Assembly (NCBI GenBank): GCA_937625935.1 | Contig: OW569358.1 | Location: 124,001 to 188,000, forward strand | Length of the DNA stretch: 64,000 nucleotides | Reading direction: 5' to 3' | Source: Tetramitus jugosus | Taxonomy: Eukaryota > Heterolobosea > Eutetramitea > Acrasida > Vahlkampfiidae | Part shown: positions 7,325 to 18,303 of the stretch, piece after piece | Layout: every line of letters begins with the position of its first letter | How positions within the stretch are numbered: position 1 is the stretch's first letter | Made by a program: the position numbers and the translations under genes | Notes under the pieces: model-generated | Databases searched by the model: none | The model's input: only the letters and a program-made list of their open reading frames with translations | What the model was told of the DNA's origin: nothing

Positions 7325-8994
7325 ATGAATGAAGAAGACCTTTCTTCTCCTCTGTCGCGTCAACGAGCTTACTCCACATCAGTCATCCCAAATGTAAAGA
7401 AAAGAGGATCCTCTTCAAAGGTCATCCCTTCAGTTGACGAAATGGCCTCACACAATTCATTAGAGCTGGATACTACTGTTTCTCAATCCATGAGCAGTTC
7501 TTTTTGCAATCAGATCCCGATTGTCAATCCTGAATCTCCCCAAGCAGATCGAGTTGAAGAACTTCTTGATGATGATACGGATGACGAAGACACAAGCATT
7601 AACCGTCTCGGTGTAACACTTTTCAAAGGAAACAAGAGTTTTTATTTAATGAAATGCGTTCAAATGGGTATCCGGTATGTCGTAGGTGGTGTTGAATCCA
7701 AACCTCAAGTCAAGGTGTTAATAGAAAGTGATTTCAAGAAGAGAATCAAGTTAGATTTTCCATCGTAAGTATCCTTTAGAGCTCAAAGGCAATGTTAACA
7801 TCCAATTAACACAACATCGACTAGCAATGGTTCCGACAAAACACCAGCTCATGACTTTACAAATTTTCAATTCAAAGATTATGCCCCATTAATCTTCAGG
7901 AGCATAAGAGAAACAAGTGGTATTGATCCCAGTGAATACATGATATCTCTATGCGGTTCTGATTCTCTCTCGATGCTTGGAACTCCCGGAAAGAGTGGAG
8001 CACTCTTTTTCTTCTCTCGGAACATGAAGTTCATCATCAAGACGGTCACGAAAAAGGAAGCTCAATTTCTCAAGTATTTGCTTCCTAATTATCATTCAGT
8101 AAGTGTTTCACAAAAATGTTCTTTTGACAAGAAATCTACTGACTCATAAATCCCTCATACTGATCTGATAGCACATTCGTGGTAACCCTGATTCCCTAAT
8201 CACTAAATTCTTCGGCTTACACAAGATCAAGCCGTCAGGGGGCAGGGTCGTACGTTTTATCGTGATGAACAATGTATTCATGACATATCTTAAAATTCAT
8301 GAAAGGTACGACTTGAAGGGCTCAACCATCGACAGAGCTGCGACAGAAAAAGAGAAACAGAAACCAAACCCAATATTGAAAGATTTGGATATCAAAACAG
8401 CTGTGTATATAGGAAAAGAAAAGACAGAAAAGGTACGAGCTCAAATCGCATTAGACTGTGCGTTTTTAGAAGAGAATAATATTATGGATTATAGTTTGCT
8501 TCTGGGAGTTCACAACACTGTGACAGATGAAGATGCCACGGAAGTGAGCTCGGATTCGTCTGCATCAATCAGCACTGAAGACTTTCGGAGGAGAAGGTAC
8601 TCTCTCCCATTAGCACTCCCGAACTATGAACTCTCTTCGAGATCGAAAAGATGGTTGGAAAGGAGAAAAAGAAAACAGTATGTTCTATGAAAACATATGT
8701 TTCTCGACAGAAATTTCAATTCAACTAACCAAGAACTCTGAGTTCAGTCAAATTGATGGTATTAATCTCTTTCAGCAAGATTTTGGTGGTTGTCTGTCAT
8801 TCGAGCCAGAATCTAACAAAGTATACTTCTTTGGAATTATCGATATTCTTCAGAAGTGGAACACAAGGAAACAGATGGAGAGATTCTTCAAGTCATTCAA
8901 GTACGAGAAGACGGATATATCTGTCGCTCATCCACAGCAGTACGCAAAGAGATTTATGGTTTTTATGGACAATTTGTTTCGTTATGAACAATAA
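7325..8994 (+). CDS. phosphatidylinositol phosphate kinase (PIP5K/PIP4K family)
   Basis: Four exons: 7325-7764, 7825-8098, 8172-8677 and 8748-8994, joined in frame into 488 aa. Donors are GTAAGT, GTAAGT and GTATGT; acceptors are TAG, TAG and CAG. The catalytic core is clear: [12 protein letters not shown] with the ATP-binding Lys, FIVMNNVF, the RYDLKGST signature, [19 protein letters not shown] with the catalytic region, then FQQDFGGC and [11 protein letters not shown]. The enzyme makes PtdInsP2 at membranes and so acts in cytoskeletal and trafficking control. Residues 1-100 are a poorly conserved Ser-rich leader. An Arg/Ser-rich insert precedes the last intron. PIP5K against PIP4K specificity cannot be settled from the activation loop by eye. 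Confidence 0.92.
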
Positions 8995-9029
8995 CGAACG
9001 ATATTATTATCATAAATGCTAATTTATTC

Positions 9030-11225
9030 TCATGGTGAAGTTGTGTCAATTGCTGGAGCGTCGTTTGTTTCGCTCTTCTTTGATGGTATTACTTTAGCTA
9101 TCTCCTTCTTCGCTTTATCAATGCTCTCGCTGGAACCCCTTAGAACAATAATTGGCTTATTTGAGTCGATAGATAAGAAGGCACCACTCTTCTCTTCAAT
9201 ACTCCTTAAGGTGGCTCCACCTTTGCCAATAACTTGTCCTACATCTCCCTTAGATACCTTGAGAACCTCCTTATTTTCCTTCATTTGAGCAACTAATTGC
9301 TCCACTACTTCCTTTGCCTTTCTAACAGTCGCTCCTCTGCCTGACAATTGTACAGTACTAGACTTCAAATCCACAAATACACGCGATACTCGACTGGCAT
9401 CACGAATTCGTTTCGTGGAATTTATCAAAATCGAAGCTGCTTCTGAATCTACAGGTACAGATAACTCCAATTGTGCATTCTCAGTCAAGAAGTTAGTGAC
9501 AATCTTCTTGGCATTACTCATGTTGGATTTTTCTGTTTCAATTCGAATCACGCCATCCAACTTGTCAATATATAGCTTTGCTTTGGTTTGTGTCTTCAAA
9601 TTAGTCAACGTTTGCTTCTGCAACAGCACATCGACCATATCTGGCTTGAATCTCACAGTACTCTCCTCTCTGTCACTGGTCTTCTCAAGCAACTGTTGCA
9701 CTTCCTCCAAAGCCAAAGCGGCTTGCTCTTCTGTACCTCTAATGACAACTGAACTGATGGCCTTTGATACAGAGACTTCAGCCTTTGTTTCCTCCGATAA
9801 TTTCTTGAGTTTTTGACCCTTGTTCTCCAAAAGAACACGCTGCTGACTTGGAGTACAAGGCACATTGTGAGTCACAATCAAGGAGCCCCATTGCTCTGCT
9901 TCATTCAACAACATTTGCTTTGCCTGCTTCTGTTGTCTAATCTTCTCCTTAATGTCAGACCTCTTCTTGTCCAGTGCTTGATTGTGCTCTTTTTGCAACT
10001 CCATCAATTTTCTCAACTCTTCTGACACATCGCGGTACCTTCTCTTCTTTTCCTTCAACTCGCTTGTCAAGCTTGGCAATTGATTATTGATATAACTGGT
10101 CAAATAAGCCTCCTCAACAGCTCGAACCAATTTCTTATGATTGTCCGTACTAGTCTTGATTTCCACTTCCAAATCATTCAATTCATTCTTCAAGCTCTTC
10201 AGTCCTTGTTGCATCTCCACTTGCTTCTCCCATGCGTGCAAATAGGACTTGTAATTGGCCTTTTCCTTGAGCAGTGCTTGAATTTGTTGTTGCAACTCCT
10301 CTTGTTGTTGTTGTTGTTCATTGACTTGCAAATCACTTGCCTCAGATGATTCTTCCTTCTTTGCCTTGTTGTTGTTGTTACTCTTCTTTTTCTGCTGTCC
10401 CTTTTGCTTCTGTTGTTGTTGTTGTTGCTGTTGTTGATCCTTGATCAATGACAACTTGTTCTCCAATTCGACCAACTCTCGATCATACTCTGCCTCACTA
10501 AAGTACTTGCAAGTGCTCCTTCTGTCTGCATTTCTCTTCTTTGCCTTCTTATAAATCTTTTCCTTGTCTTTCATTTCCTTGTACTTTTTTTCTTTGATCT
10601 CAGTCTTCAATGAAGCATTATTCTTCTCATCATCCATTTGTTTCTTCAATTGTTCACGATTGAGTGTAAATTGTTGCTTTTCTTGTTCAATTTGATGCAC
10701 TTGTTGCTTCAATTGTTTAATGTCATTTTTGAGTGATTGTGACTCTGTGTTCAATCGATCCAATCGACTCAATTGCTTACTATTGTTATTCTTGTCATTG
10801 ACTTCTTTTTCACTACTACCACTACTATTACTACTACTATTACTATTATTGTTATTGTTGATACTGACATGTGGATCAAGAATAGTGGATAAAGAAGAAA
10901 CGAGTTTTAGTTCCTTGTACAAGTGCTGCAATCGTTCAGTAACAGCATTGGTCTGTTGTCGCTTGTTCTTGGTCATTTTGAGCACATTTTGTGGAGTGAA
11001 CTCTACTGAATTTGTTGATTCTTCTGTTGTTGTTGTTGATGTTGTTGGTTTAGTGGTAGTGGTTGTTGGTGCATTGGTAGTGGTGACTGCAGTTTGTAGT
11101 TGTTGTTGTTGATTTGGAGTAGGTGTTGTTCGAATGGGGAGACTTGGAAAATCTTCATCCTTGATGATGATTTTGGGAGTGGTGGTGATTGTGGTGGTGG
11201 TCATGGTACTTGATGAGGTGCTCAT
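9030..11225 (-). CDS. coiled-coil, tandem KH-domain RNA-binding protein (vigilin/Scp160-like)
   Basis: 731 aa counted from the ATG at 11225; the frame is open further upstream but the Thr-rich start followed by KDEDFPSLP is the natural N-terminus. It consists of a low-complexity T/Q/N leader, long coiled coils over about residues 100-440 broken by poly-Gln and poly-Asn, and four KH-like repeats at the C-terminus. Only the last repeat has an intact GxxG loop (VIGKGGATLRSIEEKSGA). The first three keep the fold pattern but lack GxxG, so they are probably structural. The layout recalls vigilin/Scp160 proteins that bind polysomal mRNA. It is divergent from the WD40 gene across 175 bp. Confidence 0.75.
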   Translation of the reverse strand: MSTSSSTMTTTTITTTPKIIIKDEDFPSLPIRTTPTPNQQQQLQTAVTTTNAPTTTTTKPTTSTTTTEESTNSVEFTPQNVLKMTKNKRQQTNAVTERLQHLYKELKLVSSLSTILDPHVSINNNNNSNSSSNSSGSSEKEVNDKNNNSKQLSRLDRLNTESQSLKNDIKQLKQQVHQIEQEKQQFTLNREQLKKQMDDEKNNASLKTEIKEKKYKEMKDKEKIYKKAKKRNADRRSTCKYFSEAEYDRELVELENKLSLIKDQQQQQQQQQKQKGQQKKKSNNNNKAKKEESSEASDLQVNEQQQQQEELQQQIQALLKEKANYKSYLHAWEKQVEMQQGLKSLKNELNDLEVEIKTSTDNHKKLVRAVEEAYLTSYINNQLPSLTSELKEKKRRYRDVSEELRKLMELQKEHNQALDKKRSDIKEKIRQQKQAKQMLLNEAEQWGSLIVTHNVPCTPSQQRVLLENKGQKLKKLSEETKAEVSVSKAISSVVIRGTEEQAALALEEVQQLLEKTSDREESTVRFKPDMVDVLLQKQTLTNLKTQTKAKLYIDKLDGVIRIETEKSNMSNAKKIVTNFLTENAQLELSVPVDSEAASILINSTKRIRDASRVSRVFVDLKSSTVQLSGRGATVRKAKEVVEQLVAQMKENKEVLKVSKGDVGQVIGKGGATLRSIEEKSGAFLSIDSNKPIIVLRGSSESIDKAKKEIAKVIPSKKSETNDAPAIDTTSP

Positions 11226-11400
11226 TTTTGGTTGTGTTCTCAATGATGGAAGAATGCTTTTTTGGTGTTTGGTTAAAAGCTTTTTTCCAACAACAAAACA
11301 AAGATGACAAGAAACACTGCACTGGGTATTGTAAATGATCGAAAACCTTCCGACGATTGGCTCGGAAACAAATACTCTGACGACACAAGTAAAAAAAATC
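11226..11400. promoter_or_regulatory. shared upstream region of two divergent genes
   Basis: The 175 bp between the likely start codons of the KH gene (minus) and the WD40 gene (plus) must hold both core promoters and 5' UTRs. I see no clear TATA box; poly(A)- and poly(T)-rich patches lie close to each ATG. Confidence 0.4.
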
Positions 11401-12528
11401 ATGGCAACAAAAGCAAGACACTATGAGAAATGCTCGTTTTTGCTTTTTGGGCACACGGCATCTGTTCACAGCTTGACCAACGTAGCTGGAACGGTTTGTA
11501 GTGGTAGTTCGGATCACACGATACGAACCTGGGATATCAAGAATGTCGTGTGTGATCGCGTCTTGATGAAACATGAAGCTTTGGTGTCTTGTCTTCAATC
11601 GTGGCACGATCATCGTCCTCACATGCTCATCAGTGGTGGTCAAGATGATCGTCTGTGCCTATGGAATGTGAAGCAGTCTGGTGATGCATGTGCTTTCCAG
11701 ATTCCTAGAGCTCACAATGGTCAGATACACAGCATTGACATTGTAGATGAGAATTGCTTTGTTTCTTCGTCGAGTGATATGCACGTGAAGCAATGGGATA
11801 TTAGAAATTTGAAACAGTCAGTTCAGGAGACGCACACATTTGATCACTTATCCAATAGCTCCATCTTTTCTGGTTTTATGAATCCATATCATTCGCTGTC
11901 TGCGCCTTCGCCTTCTTCTAATGCCTCGGCAACTTCATCAGGTGATGCTCATGGTGTGAACTCTCGAGAGCATATCACTTCCTTTGTTACCTCTTTTGGT
12001 GAACCTTTTAGTGTTTCTTGTGGAGAATTAGCAGATGAGGAGTCAACGAGCAAACAAGTTGTGTTCACTGGAAGTCGAAATGGTGTGCTTTTAGCAGTAG
12101 AGTTAAGAACAGGTGAAGTGTTGAAGCACTACACAGGTCATCACAGTGATATTGTTTCATGTACGTCCATACACCATGGAAGCAATTATTATTTATTATC
12201 TGGGTCCAAGGATCACACTGTTCGATTGTTCGATGTGCAGTCTGGTGAGTGTATTCACTCATTTGATTCAATTCACTCTGGAGAAATCACCTGCCTTCAA
12301 TTCTACAAAGAAAAGAATGATGAAGGAGGAGATCTTGTGTTCTATAGTGGAAGTAGAGATGGATCAATCAAGGAAGTTACAGTTTCAAGTCATACCGTAA
12401 CCAGAGTTTTTGAACGCACAGCTTTGTCCATCTTTGCACTCCATCGAAATTCATACGATGGCATGTTGTACTGCGGCAGTGACGAAAATCTAGTGCGTGC
12501 TTGGAGAGTAACAGATGATCAGAGCTAG
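11401..12528 (+). CDS. WD40-repeat protein
   Basis: 375 aa from an ATG at 11401; an in-frame ATG at 11335 is possible but falls in the short divergent promoter. The protein is filled with WD40 blades: FGHTASVHSL ... SSDHTIRTWDI, MLISGGQDDRLCLWNV, SSSSDMHVKQWDI, YTGHHSDIVSC ... SGSKDHTVRLFDV, HSGEITCLQFY ... GSRDGSIKEV and CGSDENLVRAWRV. That makes seven or so blades, a complete propeller. A Ser/Ala-rich loop interrupts the fourth blade. No extra domain, so a specific role cannot be given; such proteins act as scaffolds. Confidence 0.85.
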   Translation: MATKARHYEKCSFLLFGHTASVHSLTNVAGTVCSGSSDHTIRTWDIKNVVCDRVLMKHEALVSCLQSWHDHRPHMLISGGQDDRLCLWNVKQSGDACAFQIPRAHNGQIHSIDIVDENCFVSSSSDMHVKQWDIRNLKQSVQETHTFDHLSNSSIFSGFMNPYHSLSAPSPSSNASATSSGDAHGVNSREHITSFVTSFGEPFSVSCGELADEESTSKQVVFTGSRNGVLLAVELRTGEVLKHYTGHHSDIVSCTSIHHGSNYYLLSGSKDHTVRLFDVQSGECIHSFDSIHSGEITCLQFYKEKNDEGGDLVFYSGSRDGSIKEVTVSSHTVTRVFERTALSIFALHRNSYDGMLYCGSDENLVRAWRVTDDQS

Positions 12529-12814
12529 TGCCCTATGAAACTGCACTAGCGCTTTCGAGATAAAATTTGGTCAACATCTCGGCTCAGAACACAACAGGAC
12601 ATTCCTTCGGTGACATTCGAAGATTTCGCCTTCCAAAATTTCCCATTGGACTGACGTTTGACGGCATGTGTTGGAGCACACAACCTGACGAGCAGAAACA
12701 ACAGAGACATCATATCCATCTCCTCATCAGCAAAACAAGAAAAACACACGCATCACCATTCCCTATTGTTATTATTTCAATTCAACAAACGAGTCGTAAG
12801 AGCCTTTACAAAAA

Positions 12815-15683
12815 ATGAAAACAAAATATGGTCGAATGATATACGACTTTGATGCCGCAAGTGAGGCAGAACTCAGTGCAAAAGGTTTGTGTTTTTTTAC
12901 GTTCACACACAACTGCATCTCTCATCACACAAGCAGAGACAAGAACTGCACAGTGAAGCACTTCATTTTTTCTCCGTCAGCACATGCACATCAATACTCA
13001 CAGCAAATGCTTCACTATATGTTTTAATATTTTTTTTTATTGTTCTCTTGTCAAGAGGGTGATATGGTTGCAGTGATTGAGGATCATAACGATGGTTGGT
13101 GCACATGCTCCCCAGTTTCCAATGATTCCTCTCGAGGCTTTATCCCTACCGCCTATTTTGACATTGTAGACAATTATTCTCCGCCATCCACTGCGACTCC
13201 GTCTGCTTCTTCACTCATTAGCAAAAGCAATATTAGTGCAAACAAAATACAATTTCCAGTGACTCCCTCAGCTGCCAGTAAACCAACACTGGGAGCTTCT
13301 TCTACTACTACAACTTCTACAACCAAACGAATTTCAACAGTACTTAAAACTAGCAACAATAGCAACAATAGTAGTGATGCTTCTCAGCCATCATCACCAA
13401 CACCATCTATATCATCACCTGTATCTGTGACTATTAGTAGTAGTAGTAGCAGTAGCAGTGGTAGTGGTAGTGGCAACAAGAAGAAGGAGTCAAGAGGTGC
13501 CGTTGCAAAACTCGTATGTGCCCTTCTTTTTTTTGAAGCACCCCTTTGTATGCAAGCATAGACTTCTAACATTTCATTGCAATTGTTTATTTGTGTGTGA
13601 ATTGGAAAGAAATTGAGTGAAAGCAGCGCAAAATCACTTTTGGCCAAGCAACTCAAAGTGTATACAATCAAATTAAAGTTGAGAAATTATTGTAAATCAA
13701 CTGATTTCAAACAGAGAAGAACGAGAAATGAACTCATTAGAGAAACGGTGGAAACTGAGAGAACCTATGTCAAGCATTTGTCAAATTTTGTCAATTTGGT
13801 CTATTTGCCCATCAAGAAGGCACAAAAGCCAGTGATCAAGGAAGAAAATATCAAGTCACTATTCAGTAATGGTATGTCACCCAACGTTAAGCTTTATGAA
13901 GTGTTGTTTTTTTCCCTCACTACACGGTAGAGTTAGTTGTGTGATGCTTAACCGCTTATTTTTTTGTTGATGGTCATCTATGTACATAGTGGAGCAAATT
14001 TTGTCAATCAATAACATGTTGTTGAATGATTTGGAGAAGGCAATGACCATGTGGCCAGAGTCAAGAATCGGATTGGCCTTCAAGAATATTGCACCCTTTT
14101 TGAAGACTTATACGACTTATGTGAACAATTATGATACGGCGTTTGAGCAGTATGAGCTCTTGTTGAAGAAGAAGCCAAAATTTAAGGATTTTTTGAATGA
14201 TCAAGTGTATTCCAATGCTGCGACCGAGAGGTACAAGTTCGACTCCTATCTCATCCTTCCTGTACAAAGAATTCCAAGATACAAAATGTTGATTGCTGAT
14301 ATATTGAAGAATACGCCATCCGAGCACGTGGAATTTAAGGACTTGACTGATTCGTTGAACATTATTACGGAGGTTGCCAGTTTTGTGAACGAAGGAAAGA
14401 GACAGAATGAGAATTCAACAGTGATTATGGACTTGTCAAAGCAGGTCAAGGATCGATACAAGACCCTTGTGCAACCAAATAGAAAATATGTGAGAGATGG
14501 TGTATTCAATGTGCGATGTCCAGAAAAGTCCATGTATGGAGACGCATACAAAGTGTACATGTTTAGTGATGTGATTGTTATGATTGAGAATAGGGCAGAC
14601 TCATTGTTTAATCGAAGCAAGAAGTCTATCTATTTTCTGTTCTTCTCATTCTCTACTGTGATATATCAGCCAGAGTCTGTCGACATTACGATCGAGTGTA
14701 TGCATGGTGGAGATATGTGTCGCTTCAATATCACTTTCCCAACTGCTGACGAAGCAAAACAGTGGAAGCTTGATGCAGAGGACAACATTTCTCAAATTCA
14801 AAAGAATAATGAACTGAAGGGTGTGGGGCCTTCCATTCTGCTCGGTAAAGAGAGAATGGAGTTGAATTCTCGAACCAAGCAAACACTGAAGAAATGTGGT
14901 GATATATTGCAAGATTTCAGACAAACCGAGCAAAATCTCTTACGCTTGGACAGTGAACTTCGAAGAGATCAAGAAGAATTGAAGCGATTACAGTTGAAGA
15001 TTGAAAAAGAGAGACAGGAGATTGCCCAGGCTGAAGATATGCTAAATCAATTGGAGAATAACCAGAAGAAGGAAGTCGGTGTTTTGAGCAGTCAATTCGG
15101 TTCTCTCCGTGACAAAGATTCAACTGTCTTGTACGCACTGAAGGAAGAGGCTGAAGCCTTTAGACAAATATTTGGTGAAGAGCCATCCACTGAAGATTTG
15201 CACACCAAGCTTATTCCTTCAGGTATTGTACGTCAAAAGAGAATTCCAATGGAACAAGCATCGTTTGAATCAACCGATACATCATCAAAGGGACCTTTGC
15301 CTCCCCCAATGTTGCCCAATTCTGCCAAACCAAAAATTCTTCCAAAGCCAGTCACACCAACAGACGAGAAGCCTGTACCTGCTAGGACACAATTGCCTCC
15401 TCCTCGACCAACAGCTCATTTGGGCTCTGTCAAACCTTCTGAGATCTCTCGTACATCATCTTCTCCAACACTCCCTGTTCGACCAAGCTCTCTTGCGACC
15501 ACAAGAGCCAGTCTTCCAGCAGCAACTTCTCCTCTAGCAAGCAAAGCGCTTCCTAAACCTTTGCCACAAGCCGGCTCCCCTGCTTCAGAGAGTAAGCCTG
15601 TGCCTCCACCAAGAAAATTGCCAATGCCATCTTCGACAGGCTCACCTTCAACACCACCCACAATTGTATTCCGCAAGAAATAA
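12815..15683 (+). CDS. Rho guanine-nucleotide exchange factor (SH3-DH-PH-coiled coil)
   Basis: Four exons: 12815-12884, 13056-13513, 13610-13871 and 13990-15683, giving 827 aa in frame. The SH3 domain is split by the first intron (MIYDFDAASEAELSAKEGDMVAVIEDHNDGWC ... GFIPTAYFD, given in pieces). A Ser/Thr-rich linker follows. The DH domain begins RNELIRETVETERTYVKHL and ends in SYLILPVQRIPRYKMLI, the most conserved DH helix. A PH domain follows (YKVYMFSDVIVMI ... ADEAKQWKLDAED). Then comes a coiled coil and a long Pro-rich tail with PPRK and PPPM motifs that could bind SH3 domains, perhaps its own. Known role of the family: loads GTP on Rho/Rac GTPases to drive actin remodelling. Confidence 0.92.
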
Positions 15684-15812
15684 AAACCGCAGAACTTCAG
15701 TCGCAACTGAAATGAAGGAGTGCGCCAAAAAAATGGAACCAAAACAAAAAACTTGCAAAGAAAACCACAACAAATCACAGATTCAACAAAAAGACAACAT
15801 TGAGTGCACGCC

Positions 15813-16427
15813 ATGCCCACAATGACTGATGTGCATCGCCATCTCCTTCAATATCTCATGAAGGAACACTACTGCTCAGCCAACCAACTCGAACAACAAC
15901 TGAATCAATACAAACAACAATACAAAAATATCAATAACAACAACAACAATAACAACAATCAATCTCAACAACAATCACAATCCAACATTGATCAAGCACC
16001 ACTATCCGAATTCATTAAAACCATTAATGAATCACTCAATTTTATGCATTTGATCATCAAGAGCACAAAACATCCCAAGACAAAGCTCGTTTACTATGGT
16101 CTGGTCAACGAACTAGACGACGAAATTGCAAAACAAGCCACAGAATTCTCCGCTCATGAAATGACACTTGTGCGTGAAGTGATGAAACATTTGGTGGACA
16201 TTGAGAGGGAAGATATGGGGTCTGGAGCGAACATGGCTGATTTATTGAATCTGAGAGACAATAAGACATCGATGACAGACATGGAATCGTTGATTCAACG
16301 GTTGTTGAGTGACGGATGGTTGGAAAAGATGGAATCAAACAGTAGGAGTATTTGGTTTGGTGTGAGAACATTGTTGGAGCTCAGAGGCTATTTGACGGAT
16401 CAGTTTGCTTATGATCCATTGGAGTGA
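15813..16427 (+). CDS. NSE1: Nse1-like subunit of the SMC5/6 complex, without RING
   Basis: 204 aa from the ATG at 15813. The winged-helix body of Nse1 is recognisable: LLQYLMKEHYCSA, then after a poly-Asn loop FIKTINESLN, YYGLVNELDDEIAKQATEFSAHEM, and a C-terminal GWLEKM ... LLELRGYL. Nse1 is a core non-SMC subunit in DNA repair and normally continues into a Cys/His RING-like domain. Here the ORF stops about ten residues after the winged helix, and I find no Cys-rich reading frame in the next 300 bp. The protein therefore seems to have lost the ubiquitin-ligase domain, or the annotation misses a distant exon. Confidence 0.75.
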   Translation: MPTMTDVHRHLLQYLMKEHYCSANQLEQQLNQYKQQYKNINNNNNNNNNQSQQQSQSNIDQAPLSEFIKTINESLNFMHLIIKSTKHPKTKLVYYGLVNELDDEIAKQATEFSAHEMTLVREVMKHLVDIEREDMGSGANMADLLNLRDNKTSMTDMESLIQRLLSDGWLEKMESNSRSIWFGVRTLLELRGYLTDQFAYDPLE

Positions 16428-17007
16428 AAAAGAAGGAGCAAAATTTTTTGTAACGTTTGGTTTTTGTGAGATGTTTGTGAGGTGTTTCTCTATTGGTCAT
16501 CATTAAAAAGCTCAAAAAGTGGAAAGAGTCAAAAGCTCTTTTCGCAAGTTGTTTCTTTCGTGTCAGTTGTTTGTGTGCGTTTTTGTGAAGGGTACATTCT
16601 CCGACTTCCTTTACGACAGATAAAAATACTTTGCCCTCCTCATTTTCTCTTAAGAGAACAACAACAAAATGAAGGAACTCCTTGGTTTTCATCTGAGAAT
16701 TGCTTTGGAGATGATTCCATGTGGTGAGCGGATGCCGAACCAGCTGCTCCCAGCCATGTAATCACTCATTCGCTGCATTTTTACTAGAGAATTCGATGTG
16801 TTTGACATAGAACTCCACAACCTATGAACACAACCATTCAAACTCTCCTAGGGAGAACATCTCTATATACAAGGATCATTATTGTTTGTGATTGTGTTGT
16901 GGTATTACCACTGTGAAGAAAGTTCCTTTCAAAGTAGTTCAATTTCGGGACATTGAATAAATTCTGGGACAAACATTCTGCAAGAGAACGTCACTAGCAA
17001 CAAATCG
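16428..17007. other. intergenic stretch at the left border of the relic island
   Basis: No supported gene. Short open frames on both strands lack recognisable motifs. Base composition stays AT-rich with T-runs, and the first broken ORF of the island begins at 17008. Confidence 0.5.
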
Positions 17008-17446
17008 ATGAATAATATTAATGCCAGCAAGGTACTGAAGCCGTGTTGGCATATTGAGAAGAAGGGTCAAACTTGCTTTGTTGTCATCCAACATAGTCAG
17101 ATTTTACCGATATAATTCAAAATAATAGAATACCCAGACAGAAGAATAATACTGATACAGAACCGAAGATTGGTTTTCTTGATCTGGAAGATGAAGAAGA
17201 GCTATTCTATGCCCCTTGTCCAGATTATCCAAATCGTACAGCGCATATATATGACAAACAGGATGATTCAGACAGTAATAAATTAGTTGTCAATTTGACG
17301 AAGGCACTACGCAATGGAAGATTACCACCGGGTGCCTTGATTACACAATTCATCGCGTCACAGTTACGAAACATCAGTATGTTTAACAAACATAGTTGGA
17401 ATCATCCACTACCATTACAGATACTCGGTCATAACATTCGCACATA
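17008..17446 (+). pseudogene. frameshifted ORF of unknown family
   Basis: An ATG at 17008 opens about 33 codons (start MNNINASKVLKPCWH). The downstream +1/+2 frame then stays open from 17097 to a TAG at 17446 for 116 codons, with an acidic patch (FLDLEDEEELF) and the stretch LPPGALITQFIASQL. The two frames overlap, so a single indel would join them into a protein of about 145 aa. Not recognised. It could be the N-terminal part of the element that carries the integrase downstream. Confidence 0.4.
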
Positions 17447-17741
17447 GGGAGCGTCCAGATATTATATTCACCTCTGACCCCTCCCTGCCTATTTTGAATA
17501 AATTTGAATAACACTTTTTACTGTAAATTCGAACGTTACATTAATTCTCCTACTAGATTGGGATCAAGAGACCCCTATGTCTCAGCAGATGTATTTCTGC
17601 GCCCAGAAACAGCGCGTTGGTGCCAAGCTGCACCATTCCAGCGCAAACAAATACCACATTTTTTTACTCCGTCCCGTTTCGCTGTTTTTTTAAATTCCGC
17701 CCCATGACCAATTTCTATAATGGAGTCATCAATACATTTTT

Positions 17742-18022
17742 ATGATGACAACTGTTCCAATTGTACCAACTATTGTTCAATACGACCAAGGATCGGAAGG
17801 TAGAGGTCAGTTCGAACAAGCTGTTGCAAATAGTGGTGCTCGTCTCATCCCCAAAGTAAACCCCATCCCCAAAGTAATGGAGGGATTGAGCAGTTTCACG
17901 GCAAAATCAAACCACTAGCAACAATAGTGTTGCATAGTAATGGTGGAAATTATGGAAGTGCTATTGTTGAGGCAATGAGGATATATAATCATCGACCATC
18001 GAGATGGTGGACCAAATGGTGA
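17742..18022 (+). pseudogene. retroviral-type integrase catalytic core, broken
   Basis: Two overlapping frames give the end of an rve integrase domain. The first has VQYDQGSE followed by QFEQAVANSGARLI, matching the second catalytic Asp and the helix after it. The second frame (17864-18022) has SNGGIEQFHGKIK, the strongly conserved helix with the third catalytic residue, Glu at 17888-17890, then IVEAMRIYNHRPSR. Between the two frames is an imperfect direct duplication of about 18 bp (CCCCAAAGTAA repeated), which with an indel breaks the frame. The first catalytic Asp is not found. Such integrases occur in Ty3-type retroelements and in Polinton/Maverick DNA transposons; which one applies here is open. 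Confidence 0.7.
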
Positions 18023-18303
18023 GAAGCAAGGGGCTGTTGGCTTGTATATGGCTAGTAATTGTCAAAAGAGAGAAAGAACTGAGAGTGAGCCTTCAATCGG
18101 ATGAAACATGCAACAACGAACGAGAGCAAACAATCACATTGGAGTTTAATGAAGAGACATCTTACCCAGTACGTTCTAGGAATGGCATCAAAAGAAGGCG
18201 AAGGCAAATGGAAGAGGAATAAAAAGAAGTCTTTATTGGCCAAAATAAAAGTTGACGTTTCAGTGATTCACAATCCGCTTCCATCTTTTCCCTTGCAGGG
18301 CTT

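Noticed and set aside
11335..11400. An upstream in-frame ATG for the WD40 protein at 11335.
   Set aside because: It would leave a very short divergent promoter and adds 22 residues without blade features. I kept the ATG at 11401 and note the alternative.
16718..16760. A B-box-like GGTTCGGCATCC on the minus strand.
   Set aside because: It has an extra base relative to the consensus and no matching A box or stems, so I do not call a tRNA or SINE.
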